From an uncultured Robinsoniella sp. (GTDB taxonomy: Bacteria; Bacillota; Clostridia; Lachnospirales; Lachnospiraceae), in NCBI GenBank assembly GCA_900540475.1, contig UQGG01000073.1, forward strand, positions 1 through 28,216: a stretch of DNA of 28,216 nucleotides. The letters run 5' to 3'. Positions 15,673 through 24,140 of the stretch are shown piece by piece (the stretch's first letter is position 1; every line of letters begins with the position of its first letter). A program made the translations under genes and the position numbers. The notes beneath the pieces were generated by a model. That model ran no database searches, had not been told where the DNA came from, and was given only the letters and a program-made list of their open reading frames with translations.

Positions 15673-17210
15673 TTCCTTTCCCTGCCCTTTTCCTGCTGGT
15701 ACTGCCAGGGGCTGATGCCTGTCAGCTTCTTAAAAACCTTGCTGAAATACTGACTGGAAGAGTACCCCACACGCTCATAGACATCCTGTATCTTATTATG
15801 GTCATCCTTCAGAAGTTTCTTTGCCTTTTCAATCCGGTAGCTGTTCAGGTATTCCATGGGCTTCATTCCCACTTCTTCCCGGAATATCCTGCGAAAATGG
15901 CTCTCGCTGATCTCCAGACAGGCACAGATTTCCTCACTGGTTATTGGCGACGCATAAGCATTTTTTATGTATTCCAACGCTTTAGAGACTTTATCCGAAT
16001 AATGCTTTTGCTCCATTTTGATCTGTTCCATAATACAAATCCCATAGATTCCTAAAATCCACTGTTCCAGAACCTCCAGGCTGTCAAAAAAGCCTATTCG
16101 CAACTCCTTCCATTCGTCTGTATCCTTTATTTCCAGATATTCTCCCTGTTGGATAATCCACAGTACGATATCATTTAAAATACTTAAATACTGCTCAATA
16201 GAACAAACACTTCTACCGATGCAAAAAAACTGTTTCATCGCTATTTCGGCTTCCTCTAACTGTTCATTCCTTACAAACAGATTTTCTTTCAACTGATACA
16301 TATGACGGTAATCCCCGCGGGAATGATCTTCCTGTTCCGGAAATATCACATTTTTACCTGGAGTACCGTATACATAAGGCTCATACATTCTCTGCTTCTT
16401 ATATGCAGCTGGAAGACTGCTGAATTTGTCCAATATACCGGATACGATAATCACCGTTTCCAGATCATTGTCACGAAAAAGGCCCCGAATCGTGTTCAGT
16501 ATCACCTGCAGCCCATAGCGGCGGGTATTTTCAGACATCCCCTTTTTCACAAATAATATGACGGCATAGGCGGACGGGGACATTTTTACCGAAGCCCTGC
16601 TGAAAACTTCCCCACAATTCAGCTGTTCTTCCAGCTGATCCACCGGAAAACAGCTGTCTTTTTCATAACTGCCGCATAAGCACAGGGACTGTTTCACAAT
16701 CACATCCAGAAGTATAAAATAATACTTCTCATATCCAAGGACCTTATTTCCTTCCGGCTTATCGGAATCGCTCAGCAAAAATGTTTTCAGATTTTCTTCC
16801 AGATAAATACGTTCCTTTACCTTTTCCAGATTTAGTTCCTGATATACTTTTCGGATAATGGCATCCACCTGCGGTCTGGTAATTTCATGCTTTACCAGAT
16901 AACCGGACACGCCTATATGCAGCCCCTGCTGTATATAGGCGAAGTCCTTATAAGCGCTCAGCAGTATTACTTTCACAGACGGAAACCGTTTTCTTACATT
17001 TTCCGCCAGTTCCAGGCCATCCATCACCGGCATCCTCACATCGGCAAACACAATGTCTGGTTTCAGCATCTCAATTTTTTTCAATGCCTCCATGCCATTG
17101 GCTGCCTCCCCTGCAAATTCATATGCTTCGCTGCTTCCTTCCATCATTTTTCGAAAATGGCGGATTGCCATATTTTCATCATCTACAAGAAGTATTCTTA
17201 TCTTTCTCAT
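15669..17210 (-). CDS. YesN-type response regulator with AraC DNA-binding domain
   Basis: A 513-residue regulator. The receiver domain (about 1-125) has Asp10-Asp11, phosphoacceptor Asp57 in DIVFADVRMPVMDG, Ser85 and Lys107. A poorly conserved middle region of about 280 residues follows. Two AraC-type helix-turn-helix motifs lie at the C-terminus (about 405-505): TSEEICACLEISESHFRRIF and IQDVYERVGYSSSQYFSKVF. Phosphorylated by the adjacent kinase, it should activate nearby sugar-uptake promoters. Candidate sites are the paired repeats upstream of the LplB-type gene. The ATG at 17210 follows AGAGGT. It comes 51 bases after the second permease gene of the CUT1 importer, so it is likely in the same transcript. 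Confidence 0.94.
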   Translation of the reverse strand: MRKIRILLVDDENMAIRHFRKMMEGSSEAYEFAGEAANGMEALKKIEMLKPDIVFADVRMPVMDGLELAENVRKRFPSVKVILLSAYKDFAYIQQGLHIGVSGYLVKHEITRPQVDAIIRKVYQELNLEKVKERIYLEENLKTFLLSDSDKPEGNKVLGYEKYYFILLDVIVKQSLCLCGSYEKDSCFPVDQLEEQLNCGEVFSRASVKMSPSAYAVILFVKKGMSENTRRYGLQVILNTIRGLFRDNDLETVIIVSGILDKFSSLPAAYKKQRMYEPYVYGTPGKNVIFPEQEDHSRGDYRHMYQLKENLFVRNEQLEEAEIAMKQFFCIGRSVCSIEQYLSILNDIVLWIIQQGEYLEIKDTDEWKELRIGFFDSLEVLEQWILGIYGICIMEQIKMEQKHYSDKVSKALEYIKNAYASPITSEEICACLEISESHFRRIFREEVGMKPMEYLNSYRIEKAKKLLKDDHNKIQDVYERVGYSSSQYFSKVFKKLTGISPWQYQQEKGRERK

Positions 17211-17261
17211 GATATACCTCTGCTGTTTGATCAGCCTTTTATTCCGTTTCTCTGCATGCGC

Positions 17262-18080
17262 TCACCCCTTAACTGCTCCGGCAGTCAGACCTTTGATAAA
17301 GCTTTTCGATCCTGCAATGAACAGCACTACCAAAGGTATGGTTGCCAGTAAAAGCCCGGTAATCTGCGCCCCGTAATCCGTTCTGTAGGCATTGCCCAGA
17401 CTCCTGATAAATATAGGTATTGTATAGAGCTGTGGTTTATTTACAAACACCAGCGGAACCAGGTAGCTGTTCCAGGACCACAAAAAGATCAACAATGCTA
17501 ATGTGGTGAGTCCGGGAATAATACAGGGAATGGAAATCTTCAGAAAGATTCCAAATTCATTACAGCCGTCTATCCTTGCACATTCCACAATCTCAGGAGG
17601 AAGCGCGCCCTTTATAAACTGTGTCATCCAATATGCTCCGAAACCGCTTGCCAGCCAGCCTAAAATTAGAGGCCATATGGTTCCTGTCAGATGCATGGAT
17701 TTCATTTCAATCATATACCCGATAATTCCGATCTGTGACGGAACCATCATAGTCATCATTACAAATTTTAAAAGTGCCTTACGAAACCGGAACTTATAAA
17801 TGCTCAGCCCGTAGCCTGCCATGGCACTGACAAATACACATCCAACCGTAGCCGTTACAGATACAAATATGCTGTTTATATAAGTTTGTTTAAAGTTCGA
17901 TTCCAGCACTATTTTCAGATTATTCAAAAAATAATTGGATGGCAGAAGGGGTACCCCTTTAAAGATTTCTTCCGTTTTATATGTAGACATAATAATCATT
18001 GTATAAAATGGATAAAGTGAAATCAGAGACACCAGCACCAGTAATACAACCGTAACAATCCTGACCCCTTTTTTCTTCAT
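17262..18080 (-). CDS. CUT1 sugar ABC transporter permease, MalG family
   Basis: A 272-residue inner-membrane protein with six hydrophobic helices, the normal size for MalG-type subunits. The first is near residues 9-32, and the EAA loop is ECARIDGCNEFGIFLKISIPCIIPGL near the middle. The C-terminus FIKGLTAGAVKG is typical. It forms the channel with the MalF-type permease whose gene stops 2 bases before this start, so translation is probably coupled. No ATPase gene is present; CUT1 importers of Firmicutes often share a general ATPase (MsmK type) encoded elsewhere. Substrate is inferred to be an oligosaccharide. Confidence 0.93.
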   Translation of the reverse strand: MKKKGVRIVTVVLLVLVSLISLYPFYTMIIMSTYKTEEIFKGVPLLPSNYFLNNLKIVLESNFKQTYINSIFVSVTATVGCVFVSAMAGYGLSIYKFRFRKALLKFVMMTMMVPSQIGIIGYMIEMKSMHLTGTIWPLILGWLASGFGAYWMTQFIKGALPPEIVECARIDGCNEFGIFLKISIPCIIPGLTTLALLIFLWSWNSYLVPLVFVNKPQLYTIPIFIRSLGNAYRTDYGAQITGLLLATIPLVVLFIAGSKSFIKGLTAGAVKG

Positions 18081-18082
18081 AT

Positions 18083-19024
18083 CTAGTCCTCCTCCAAACC
18101 ATTCATCAGCTTTATTCCGGTCATTGCAAATATCACGATGATAATAAACAGTGTGATTGCAATAGCTGATCCGTATCCCAGTCTGGAAGTTGTCTGAAAG
18201 GATACATCATAGAAGTTCCATACAATAGAGAGACAGGAGCGTTCCGGACCGCCCACTACCCGGGAACCGGTTCCGCTTCCGGTAAACAGAAGGCTTGGCT
18301 CATCAAAAAGCTGCAGCCCGCTGATTAAACTGGTGATTACAATAAAAACGGTAATAGATTTTAAAAGTGGTACTGTGATCCGCCAAAAGGTTACAAATGC
18401 ATTTGCTCCGTCTACCTTTGCAGCTTCGAAAATATCTTCACTGATAGAAGTGATGCCAGCCAGGTAAATTGCCATAAAATATCCGGTACTTTTCCAGATA
18501 ATCATAATTGCCACCACCAGATATGCTAGCTTCGGATTCCCCAGCCAGTTCATTCCTTTGTCAATTAATCCAATGGAAATTAATATCTTATTGATAATTC
18601 CCGAGGACCAGTCAAACAGGAAGGCAAAAATCAGCCCAATTGCAACCGGAGTTGTGATATAGGGGAGAAAATTAATCGTTTGGGCAACATGGCTTCCCTT
18701 TTTCATATTGCTTAAAAATGCTGCCATAATCAGTCCCAGAAGAATGGAAATCGGAAATGCACAAAGGATTATGCGCACGGTACAAAAAACCGATTTGCGG
18801 AAATTTTCATCCTCCAGCCAGATTCTTTTATAGTTTCCCATACCTACAAACACTTTTTCTCCTATTCCGTCCCATTTGTAAAAGCTGGTAAACAGCGTAT
18901 ACAGAATCGGATAAATGTTAAATAGAAGAAAACAGATGATAAACGGTGCAATAAAGACAATTGGCCAGAATACCGTAAATTTTCTGCTGCCCCCAAGGTA
19001 AGATTTCTTTGTTCTGCCAGTCAT
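18083..19024 (-). CDS. CUT1 sugar ABC transporter permease, MalF family
   Basis: A 313-residue inner-membrane protein with six hydrophobic helices after a short cytoplasmic tail. NIYPILYTLFTSFYKWDGIGEK near the N-terminus and the EAA loop EAAKVDGANAFVTFWRITVPLL are family landmarks. It pairs with the MalG-type subunit encoded just downstream; its TAG stop lies in the ribosome site of that gene. It follows the binding-protein gene by 28 bases. The binding-protein gene carries an in-frame stop, so whether this permease pair still has its own binding partner is uncertain. Confidence 0.93.
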   Translation of the reverse strand: MTGRTKKSYLGGSRKFTVFWPIVFIAPFIICFLLFNIYPILYTLFTSFYKWDGIGEKVFVGMGNYKRIWLEDENFRKSVFCTVRIILCAFPISILLGLIMAAFLSNMKKGSHVAQTINFLPYITTPVAIGLIFAFLFDWSSGIINKILISIGLIDKGMNWLGNPKLAYLVVAIMIIWKSTGYFMAIYLAGITSISEDIFEAAKVDGANAFVTFWRITVPLLKSITVFIVITSLISGLQLFDEPSLLFTGSGTGSRVVGGPERSCLSIVWNFYDVSFQTTSRLGYGSAIAITLFIIIVIFAMTGIKLMNGLEED

Positions 19025-19052
19025 AGCCTACACCCCTTCCCTGAGTCGGTCT

Positions 19053-20423
19053 TTATTTCACTTCAATATCCGGAAGTTTGTTCTTCACTTCGGATAGCCC
19101 GTCTTCCAGCGCCTTTTGGGCAGAATAATTATTGTCGCCCATGATACTCTGCATCAGCATGGTCATGACTTCATCACATACGCCGTCATATTCCGTAGAT
19201 CCTGGTACCGTCATGTTGGGAACAACCTCACCATACAGCAGTTTTCCCACATCCTGGTTATTAAAATATGGATCAACCTTTGAGATAAATTCCGGACTAT
19301 CATAAAATTCTTTCACAGGGGTGTAATAATCTGCATGTTCCTTCATCAGCTCCACACCCTCCTGAGTCATTGTACAGTATTTGATGAAATCCCATGCTGC
19401 TTCCTTATTCTGGCTGTCTTTGTTAATGCCAAGTGCTGTTCCTCCCCAGCTGAATCCGCCTCCCGGAGGAGTCATCAGACCCCAGTTTCCTGAGCCTTCT
19501 GGATCATTTGGCTTAATAGAGTATTCTGCCGACCAGTTAGCTGCCGGATAGAAAATGTGATTCGCATCTGCATATGCTGCATTATCCTGAGGGGTCCACT
19601 GCTGGATAACATCGATTCCTCCCGCATCCCTCAGCTTACATAGATTTTCCAGTACCCCTTTGTATTTCTCTGTAAATATCACCTCTCCTTTATCGTTTAC
19701 CACCTCAATGGGATTCAGATTACAAAGCCAGGCATTAGCGCCTCCGGCAGTAGGGAAAAGATAAACCTCTCCACCCGATTTATCATGAACTTCTTTAGCT
19801 TTTTCGATCACATCATCCACAGAAGTGAACATCTTCTGAAGTTCAGCAGGATCATCCGTCCCAAAATACTCTTTTGCCATATCCCGCTTATAGGCAAATA
19901 CTGCCGGACATACCGTCTCGTCAATACATACGATTTTTCCTTCTGCATTCTTCATTTTTCCAACAGAATAGTCAAAAAACATATCGTCCGTCACTCCATA
20001 TGCCGCCTGGGTCAGATCTTCCCACATATCAATGGCAAGCATCTGCCCCCGGTAGGAACTTTCAGAAGCGATCAGATCCGGAAGCTCTGAGCCCGAAGCC
20101 AGTGTCTACTGTACTTTGGTCACATAATCGGTACTGGCTACCTCAGTTACCTGAAATTGCACATTCGGATGGCTTTCCATATATGCATCCATCAGTGGTT
20201 TATAAAACTGTGAATCCCATCCCCAATAGGTCAGCACGATCTGTTCTGCTGAATCACCCGTACCTGTACTGCTGCTTTCTGCCGCTCCATTTCCTGCTTT
20301 TTCTCCACTGCTGCTTTCTGCTGTGCCCTTCTCTGCTTTTTCTCCGCTGCCGCATCCTGCCAGCATACTCACTGCCAAAATTGATGATAATAAAACTGCC
20401 TGTACTTTACTTCTCCGCTTCAT
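19053..20423 (-). pseudogene. CUT1 sugar ABC transporter substrate-binding lipoprotein interrupted by an in-frame TAG
   Basis: The reading frame from 20423 to 19053 would encode 456 residues, the normal length for a CUT1 binding protein, but codon 106 is TAG (20108-20106). The N-terminal part has a lipoprotein signal ending in LAGC, a Ser/Glu/Gly linker and the fold start VLTYWGWDSQFYKPLMDAYM. After the TAG the frame continues without a shift as TLASGSELPDLIA, the standard next step of the family, and runs to the end with WGGTALGINKDSQNKEAAWDFIKYC. So a single base change (for instance CAG to TAG) accounts for it. Truncation leaves no functional product unless the codon is read through, suppressed, or a sequencing error. 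An internal restart at 20042 would lack the signal peptide. Confidence 0.88.
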
Positions 20424-20594
20424 AATTATTCCTCCTTAAATGAAATTGATATTGACATAATATCATTCAGCATATAGAAATAACATGTAAGAAACGACCT
20501 TTTTGTACACAAAACGCTTATGCTTAATTTTCCCCTGCCCCCTCATCCCCAAATCATTTCACCGACATTGCACCATGGAATGAATATATGTTTT

Positions 20595-21758
20595 CTAATC
20601 CCGCTCATAGCAGGAAACCAGCAGCTCATACATTTCCTCAATGCCTGCCACTCTCGGGTTGTTCAGATAATCGCCCAGTACCTGTCCGCAGTCTGCAATC
20701 TCACGGATATCTTTCATGGTAACCCCCAGTTCTTTATAGCCAATCCAGAGTCCGATCTTTTTTAAGAAACGATCAATTTCCTCACAGCACTTTGCCGCAG
20801 CTGTCTCTTCTGTTTCCGCCTGGAGCCCGGGACTTAAAATTCTTCCTACTGCTGCAAATTTCTCTATTGCTGCAGGGTAAGTGTATCTGGTAAATGCGGG
20901 ATAAAATGCAGCCAGTGCCTGTCCGTGAGTCACCTGGGGACAGTGGCCTCCCACCTGCATGCCCAGTCCATGGGGCAGCGTTACCCCGGCATTGGCGTTT
21001 GTCAATCCGCCCAGGGTATCTGCCCAAGCCATGCTGGAACGGGCTTCCATATCATTCCCGTCTGCCAGCGCTTTGGGCAAATATTCCACAATGGCTGCTA
21101 TGGCTTCCAACGCCATCCGTTCAACCATTGGGCTGGTATTTATCGAGAGATATGCCTCAAAATTGTGGCAGAATGCATCGAATCCGGTTTGTGCTGTTAC
21201 CGCTTTTGGCATACTCCTGGTCAGTTCCGGGTCTACAATTGCAATTTTGGGAAAAATATTCCGATGCCAGACTGCGGACTTATCCTTGTCTTTCGTCCGG
21301 GTAATCACAGCACATTGGGTCACCTGTGAACCCGTTCCTGCGGTTGTTCCGATTGCAATCACCGGAAGTGTCTTATCTGTTGGTCCCTCTGTATGGCAGT
21401 TATAATCCCACACGGTACCAGGATGTGACGCCTCCACTGCGATTGCTTTTGCAGTGTCCATGGCTGATCCGCCCCCCAGTCCAATGATTACCTCTGCCCC
21501 AAGTTCTTTTGCTATTTCGGCTCCTTCTGTTACCAGATCAGTGGTGGGATTGGGTGTTACACCGTCATAGTGTGCCGTTTCAATACCTGCCCCCTGTAAA
21601 AGTTCCAGAACCCGGCGGGCTGCATTTACAGAGGATTTTCCTTTTCCGGTCACAAGCAGTGCCTTATTTCCAAACCGCTTTGCCAATTTTGCTGTCTCTT
21701 CCAGCTTCCCGCGCCCAAAGATAATTTCGGTGGGGCTATAGTAAGTAAATGCCTTCAT
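20595..21758 (-). CDS. Iron-containing (group III) alcohol dehydrogenase
   Basis: A 387-residue cytoplasmic NAD(P)-dependent dehydrogenase of the Fe-ADH family, beginning MKAFTYYSPTEIIFGRGK. The nucleotide-binding GLGGGSAMDTAKAIA and the metal ligands in FDAFCHNFEAY, LPHGLGMQ and THGQALAAFYPAF (one Asp and three His) are all present. Two starts are possible: ATG at 21767 overlaps the GH52 stop codon (ATGA) but lies only one base after GGAGG, while ATG at 21758 has normal spacing and is preferred. An open frame extends further upstream but overlaps the GH52 gene. It follows the beta-xylosidase gene directly, so it may reduce an aldehyde or ketone from pentose breakdown. The real substrate cannot be read from sequence. 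Confidence 0.9.
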   Translation of the reverse strand: MKAFTYYSPTEIIFGRGKLEETAKLAKRFGNKALLVTGKGKSSVNAARRVLELLQGAGIETAHYDGVTPNPTTDLVTEGAEIAKELGAEVIIGLGGGSAMDTAKAIAVEASHPGTVWDYNCHTEGPTDKTLPVIAIGTTAGTGSQVTQCAVITRTKDKDKSAVWHRNIFPKIAIVDPELTRSMPKAVTAQTGFDAFCHNFEAYLSINTSPMVERMALEAIAAIVEYLPKALADGNDMEARSSMAWADTLGGLTNANAGVTLPHGLGMQVGGHCPQVTHGQALAAFYPAFTRYTYPAAIEKFAAVGRILSPGLQAETEETAAAKCCEEIDRFLKKIGLWIGYKELGVTMKDIREIADCGQVLGDYLNNPRVAGIEEMYELLVSCYERD

Positions 21759-21763
21759 TTTTG

Positions 21764-23857
21764 TCATTCCTCCATCCATAAAATGCTTGTTACACCACGG
21801 GGATAATATTTGCTTGCACTGATGATGCCGCTTACAATCTGATCCGACCAGCACCAGTATGAATGCTCCGAATGGGTAAGCCAGTCCACGTGCGCCCGGT
21901 CTGCTTCTTCCATATAAGTCTTCCGGTCAAATCCAAGAATTTTTTCTGCAATAAACTCAGAGAGATATATTTTGCTGAGCCAGGAATTATTACTTGTGGA
22001 AGAGAGCTTCCATCCGCCGTCCGAAAAGATACAGACTCCCTTTTGCATCACTGTTTCAAAATGTTTTTTCAATGCCCGGATATATGCTCCGTAAATGCCG
22101 TCTTCTTTGTAAGCTTCTTTTAAATCCAGCGCATATGGGAAAATCAACCCTTCAATTGCAGGAATGATCTTAGAATCATTATCCTCATCCATAACAGCCG
22201 GTATGTATCCGCCCTCTGTCATATGAGTCCGTATCGTTTCCGCACACCGCTGCGCCTGCAGTGCCGACTGTTTGGCAAGATCTGCCTCCCCGTTCGTTTC
22301 AAAATAATCTTTCAGTCCCACATAAGCTGCCCAGCATTTTCCCGCCAGATAGATATTGTTCCTGGCTTGTCCCAGAGATACATCCAGGCTGTCGTATGTG
22401 GTGATCTCCGCGCCCCCTTTTGTCCGGGTGCTGTCAAGTCCCATAACCCCGTTTCGTTTGTGCTGATCGGGATGATCCCGGTTAACCATGCTGGCAAAAC
22501 AGCTTTTCAATATTTCTTTGCGGCTGTCACTCCATGACTGATCCCCGGTCTGTTTTATGTACACCAGGGCACAGCAGATCCAGTTTACCAGCTGCTCATG
22601 GCTCATATAAGAAAAGCAGTCCGTTAACCTGCATTTTTCATAGGCTGACCGCCCCTCTGGTGCAAATACATTCGCCACACCACAGTCATGGCAAAAGCTG
22701 ATTCCGCCCTCATACTCAGTGTCGCTGCCCGGAAACCGTACCTTATCCTCATAGGAATAATGCCGGAGGTAAAAATCAAGTTCGTTACGGATCGTCCATG
22801 GATTCATTTTCATTTCAAAGAACAACTGGTCAACCGTCAAATCCATGGTATTCATCATCCGGAATTCGCCTTCATTGATAATCCAGAGCGGCTCACCGTC
22901 TTTGATCAGAAATTGCGATGAATTGTAATAACTTTTTATGGAATGCCACAACATAAAACGCTGTTCCGGCGTAAGGCTTTCCTTGTCAAATCTCAAATTT
23001 GCATCCTGGCATTTGTCCACAATCCGGTCAAATACGGAAAGTGCATAGCTGCCTACTTCCTCAATGTTATGAAAATATCTGGTATAGTAATATTTTGTAT
23101 CGATCCCGTAAGTTGCCTGTGTGCCATGATAAAAGCAGACTGCAAAACGGAAGGTCTTCTTTGTATCCGCTGGTACATCCAGCACCAGTAATGCTGTCTT
23201 TCCCAGCCGGAAGCTCCAGTTATCACGGTCCTCTTCTCCCAAAATGCACTCCGGGCAAAATCCGCCCGCCGGATGGGCATCCTGATCCAGGGTAAAAACC
23301 GCCAGATTCCCCCCCTGTCCCACACCATGCATTGCTCCCTTAGAAAGAGGACGCATGCCATACCGTTCTTCTACTTCATTAAATCCGAAAAATGCCTTTC
23401 TTCCATTGGGGCATCCGCGGTTATCAATGGATAACTCAGCCAGTACAGCTGGAACAATTACTTCTTTCAGACATTCCTCGTCGCAGGATTTTGGATCCGG
23501 TATGGATTCCACCTGATTATAGAGGGTGAACGTTATGTCTTTGGCTTTCCAGCTATCGCTGCTTACCCGGAAGTCTCTCTCTATTTCAGAAGCCGGAAAC
23601 CGGTCAAAAAATCCTTCCTGTTCCTGGATGTCTTCTTTTTCCACATCGTACTGTTTACTCTCATCATCTTCATTTTTAAAAAAGGGAAAGCTCTCGTAGC
23701 TTCCTCCTTCACGCCGTTCCACTCCGATATAAACATTTGTATCTGCAGGTCCTCTGCGCTCCATCCCAGGACCCCCGGCTGCGCCGGGGAATCCAAGTGT
23801 GAAACTGGCATATGCGCCAATTGGTGAGTGGTTTGCATTAAACATTATATTTTTCAT
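21764..23857 (-). CDS. xynB: Glycoside hydrolase family 52 beta-xylosidase
   Basis: A 697-residue enzyme matching GH52 throughout, close to the usual family length of about 700. FNANHSPIGAYASFTLGFPG opens the protein. The middle has IINEGEFRMMNTMDLTVDQLFFE, VMGLDSTRT and TTYDSLDVSLGQARNN; the end is SKYYPRGVTSILW. By alignment with the Geobacillus enzyme as I recall it (nucleophile Glu335, acid/base Asp495), the catalytic residues here should be Glu329 and Asp489. GH52 enzymes remove xylose from the non-reducing end of xylo-oligosaccharides with retention. There is no signal peptide, so it acts in the cytoplasm on imported oligosaccharides, consistent with flanking ABC importers. AAGGAG precedes the ATG. 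Confidence 0.95.
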   Translation of the reverse strand: MKNIMFNANHSPIGAYASFTLGFPGAAGGPGMERRGPADTNVYIGVERREGGSYESFPFFKNEDDESKQYDVEKEDIQEQEGFFDRFPASEIERDFRVSSDSWKAKDITFTLYNQVESIPDPKSCDEECLKEVIVPAVLAELSIDNRGCPNGRKAFFGFNEVEERYGMRPLSKGAMHGVGQGGNLAVFTLDQDAHPAGGFCPECILGEEDRDNWSFRLGKTALLVLDVPADTKKTFRFAVCFYHGTQATYGIDTKYYYTRYFHNIEEVGSYALSVFDRIVDKCQDANLRFDKESLTPEQRFMLWHSIKSYYNSSQFLIKDGEPLWIINEGEFRMMNTMDLTVDQLFFEMKMNPWTIRNELDFYLRHYSYEDKVRFPGSDTEYEGGISFCHDCGVANVFAPEGRSAYEKCRLTDCFSYMSHEQLVNWICCALVYIKQTGDQSWSDSRKEILKSCFASMVNRDHPDQHKRNGVMGLDSTRTKGGAEITTYDSLDVSLGQARNNIYLAGKCWAAYVGLKDYFETNGEADLAKQSALQAQRCAETIRTHMTEGGYIPAVMDEDNDSKIIPAIEGLIFPYALDLKEAYKEDGIYGAYIRALKKHFETVMQKGVCIFSDGGWKLSSTSNNSWLSKIYLSEFIAEKILGFDRKTYMEEADRAHVDWLTHSEHSYWCWSDQIVSGIISASKYYPRGVTSILWMEE

Positions 23858-23924
23858 TATTTCTGCTCCTTATACTGCTGCAATTCCAATACGGTTGTAT
23901 TTTTATCATTTCATACTCAAACGC

Positions 23925-24140
23925 TGCCTGCACAAGCACGCTTTTACACTGCCATTTATTTCATGCTGCCCGGCATCTGCAAAAATGCCTGACCAAACAT
24001 ACCCTTATTGCCTTTAATTAATGATGCCGGGCATCTGCAGATCTGCCTCTCCAAGCATTCCTTTACACTGCCATTTATACCATGCTGCCGGGTTTCTGCG
24101 GATCTGCCTGTTCAAGCATTCTTCCATTTATTTCATCCCG
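23925..24140. repeat. Four imperfect tandem repeats of about 60 bp overlapping the 3' end of the LplA-type gene
   Basis: Units begin with TGCCT at 23925, 23986, 24044 and 24105 (periods 61, 58 and 61). Each contains versions of CAAGCATTC, ACTGCCATTTAT, CATGCTGCCGGG and TCTGC. The last unit includes the stop and final codons of the binding-protein gene, so the other copies appear to derive from that 3' end. The palindromes GATGCCGGGCATC (24023-24035) and GCAGATCTGC (24037-24046) lie inside. The repeats fill most of the 270-base gap before the GH52 gene. Confidence 0.8.

Noticed and set aside
20106..20108. TAG as a pyrrolysine or otherwise recoded codon
   Set aside because: The protein is a sugar-binding protein, not a methylamine methyltransferase, and many genes in the window end normally in TAG. 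Mutation or sequencing error is simpler.
20505..20525. Catabolite-repression (cre) site near AAGCGTTTT upstream of the second binding-protein gene
   Set aside because: The core resembles cre but the outer TG and CA positions do not match, so support is too weak.
23925..24140. CRISPR array
   Set aside because: The units are contiguous imperfect tandem repeats of about 60 bases without unique spacers, and no cas gene is present.
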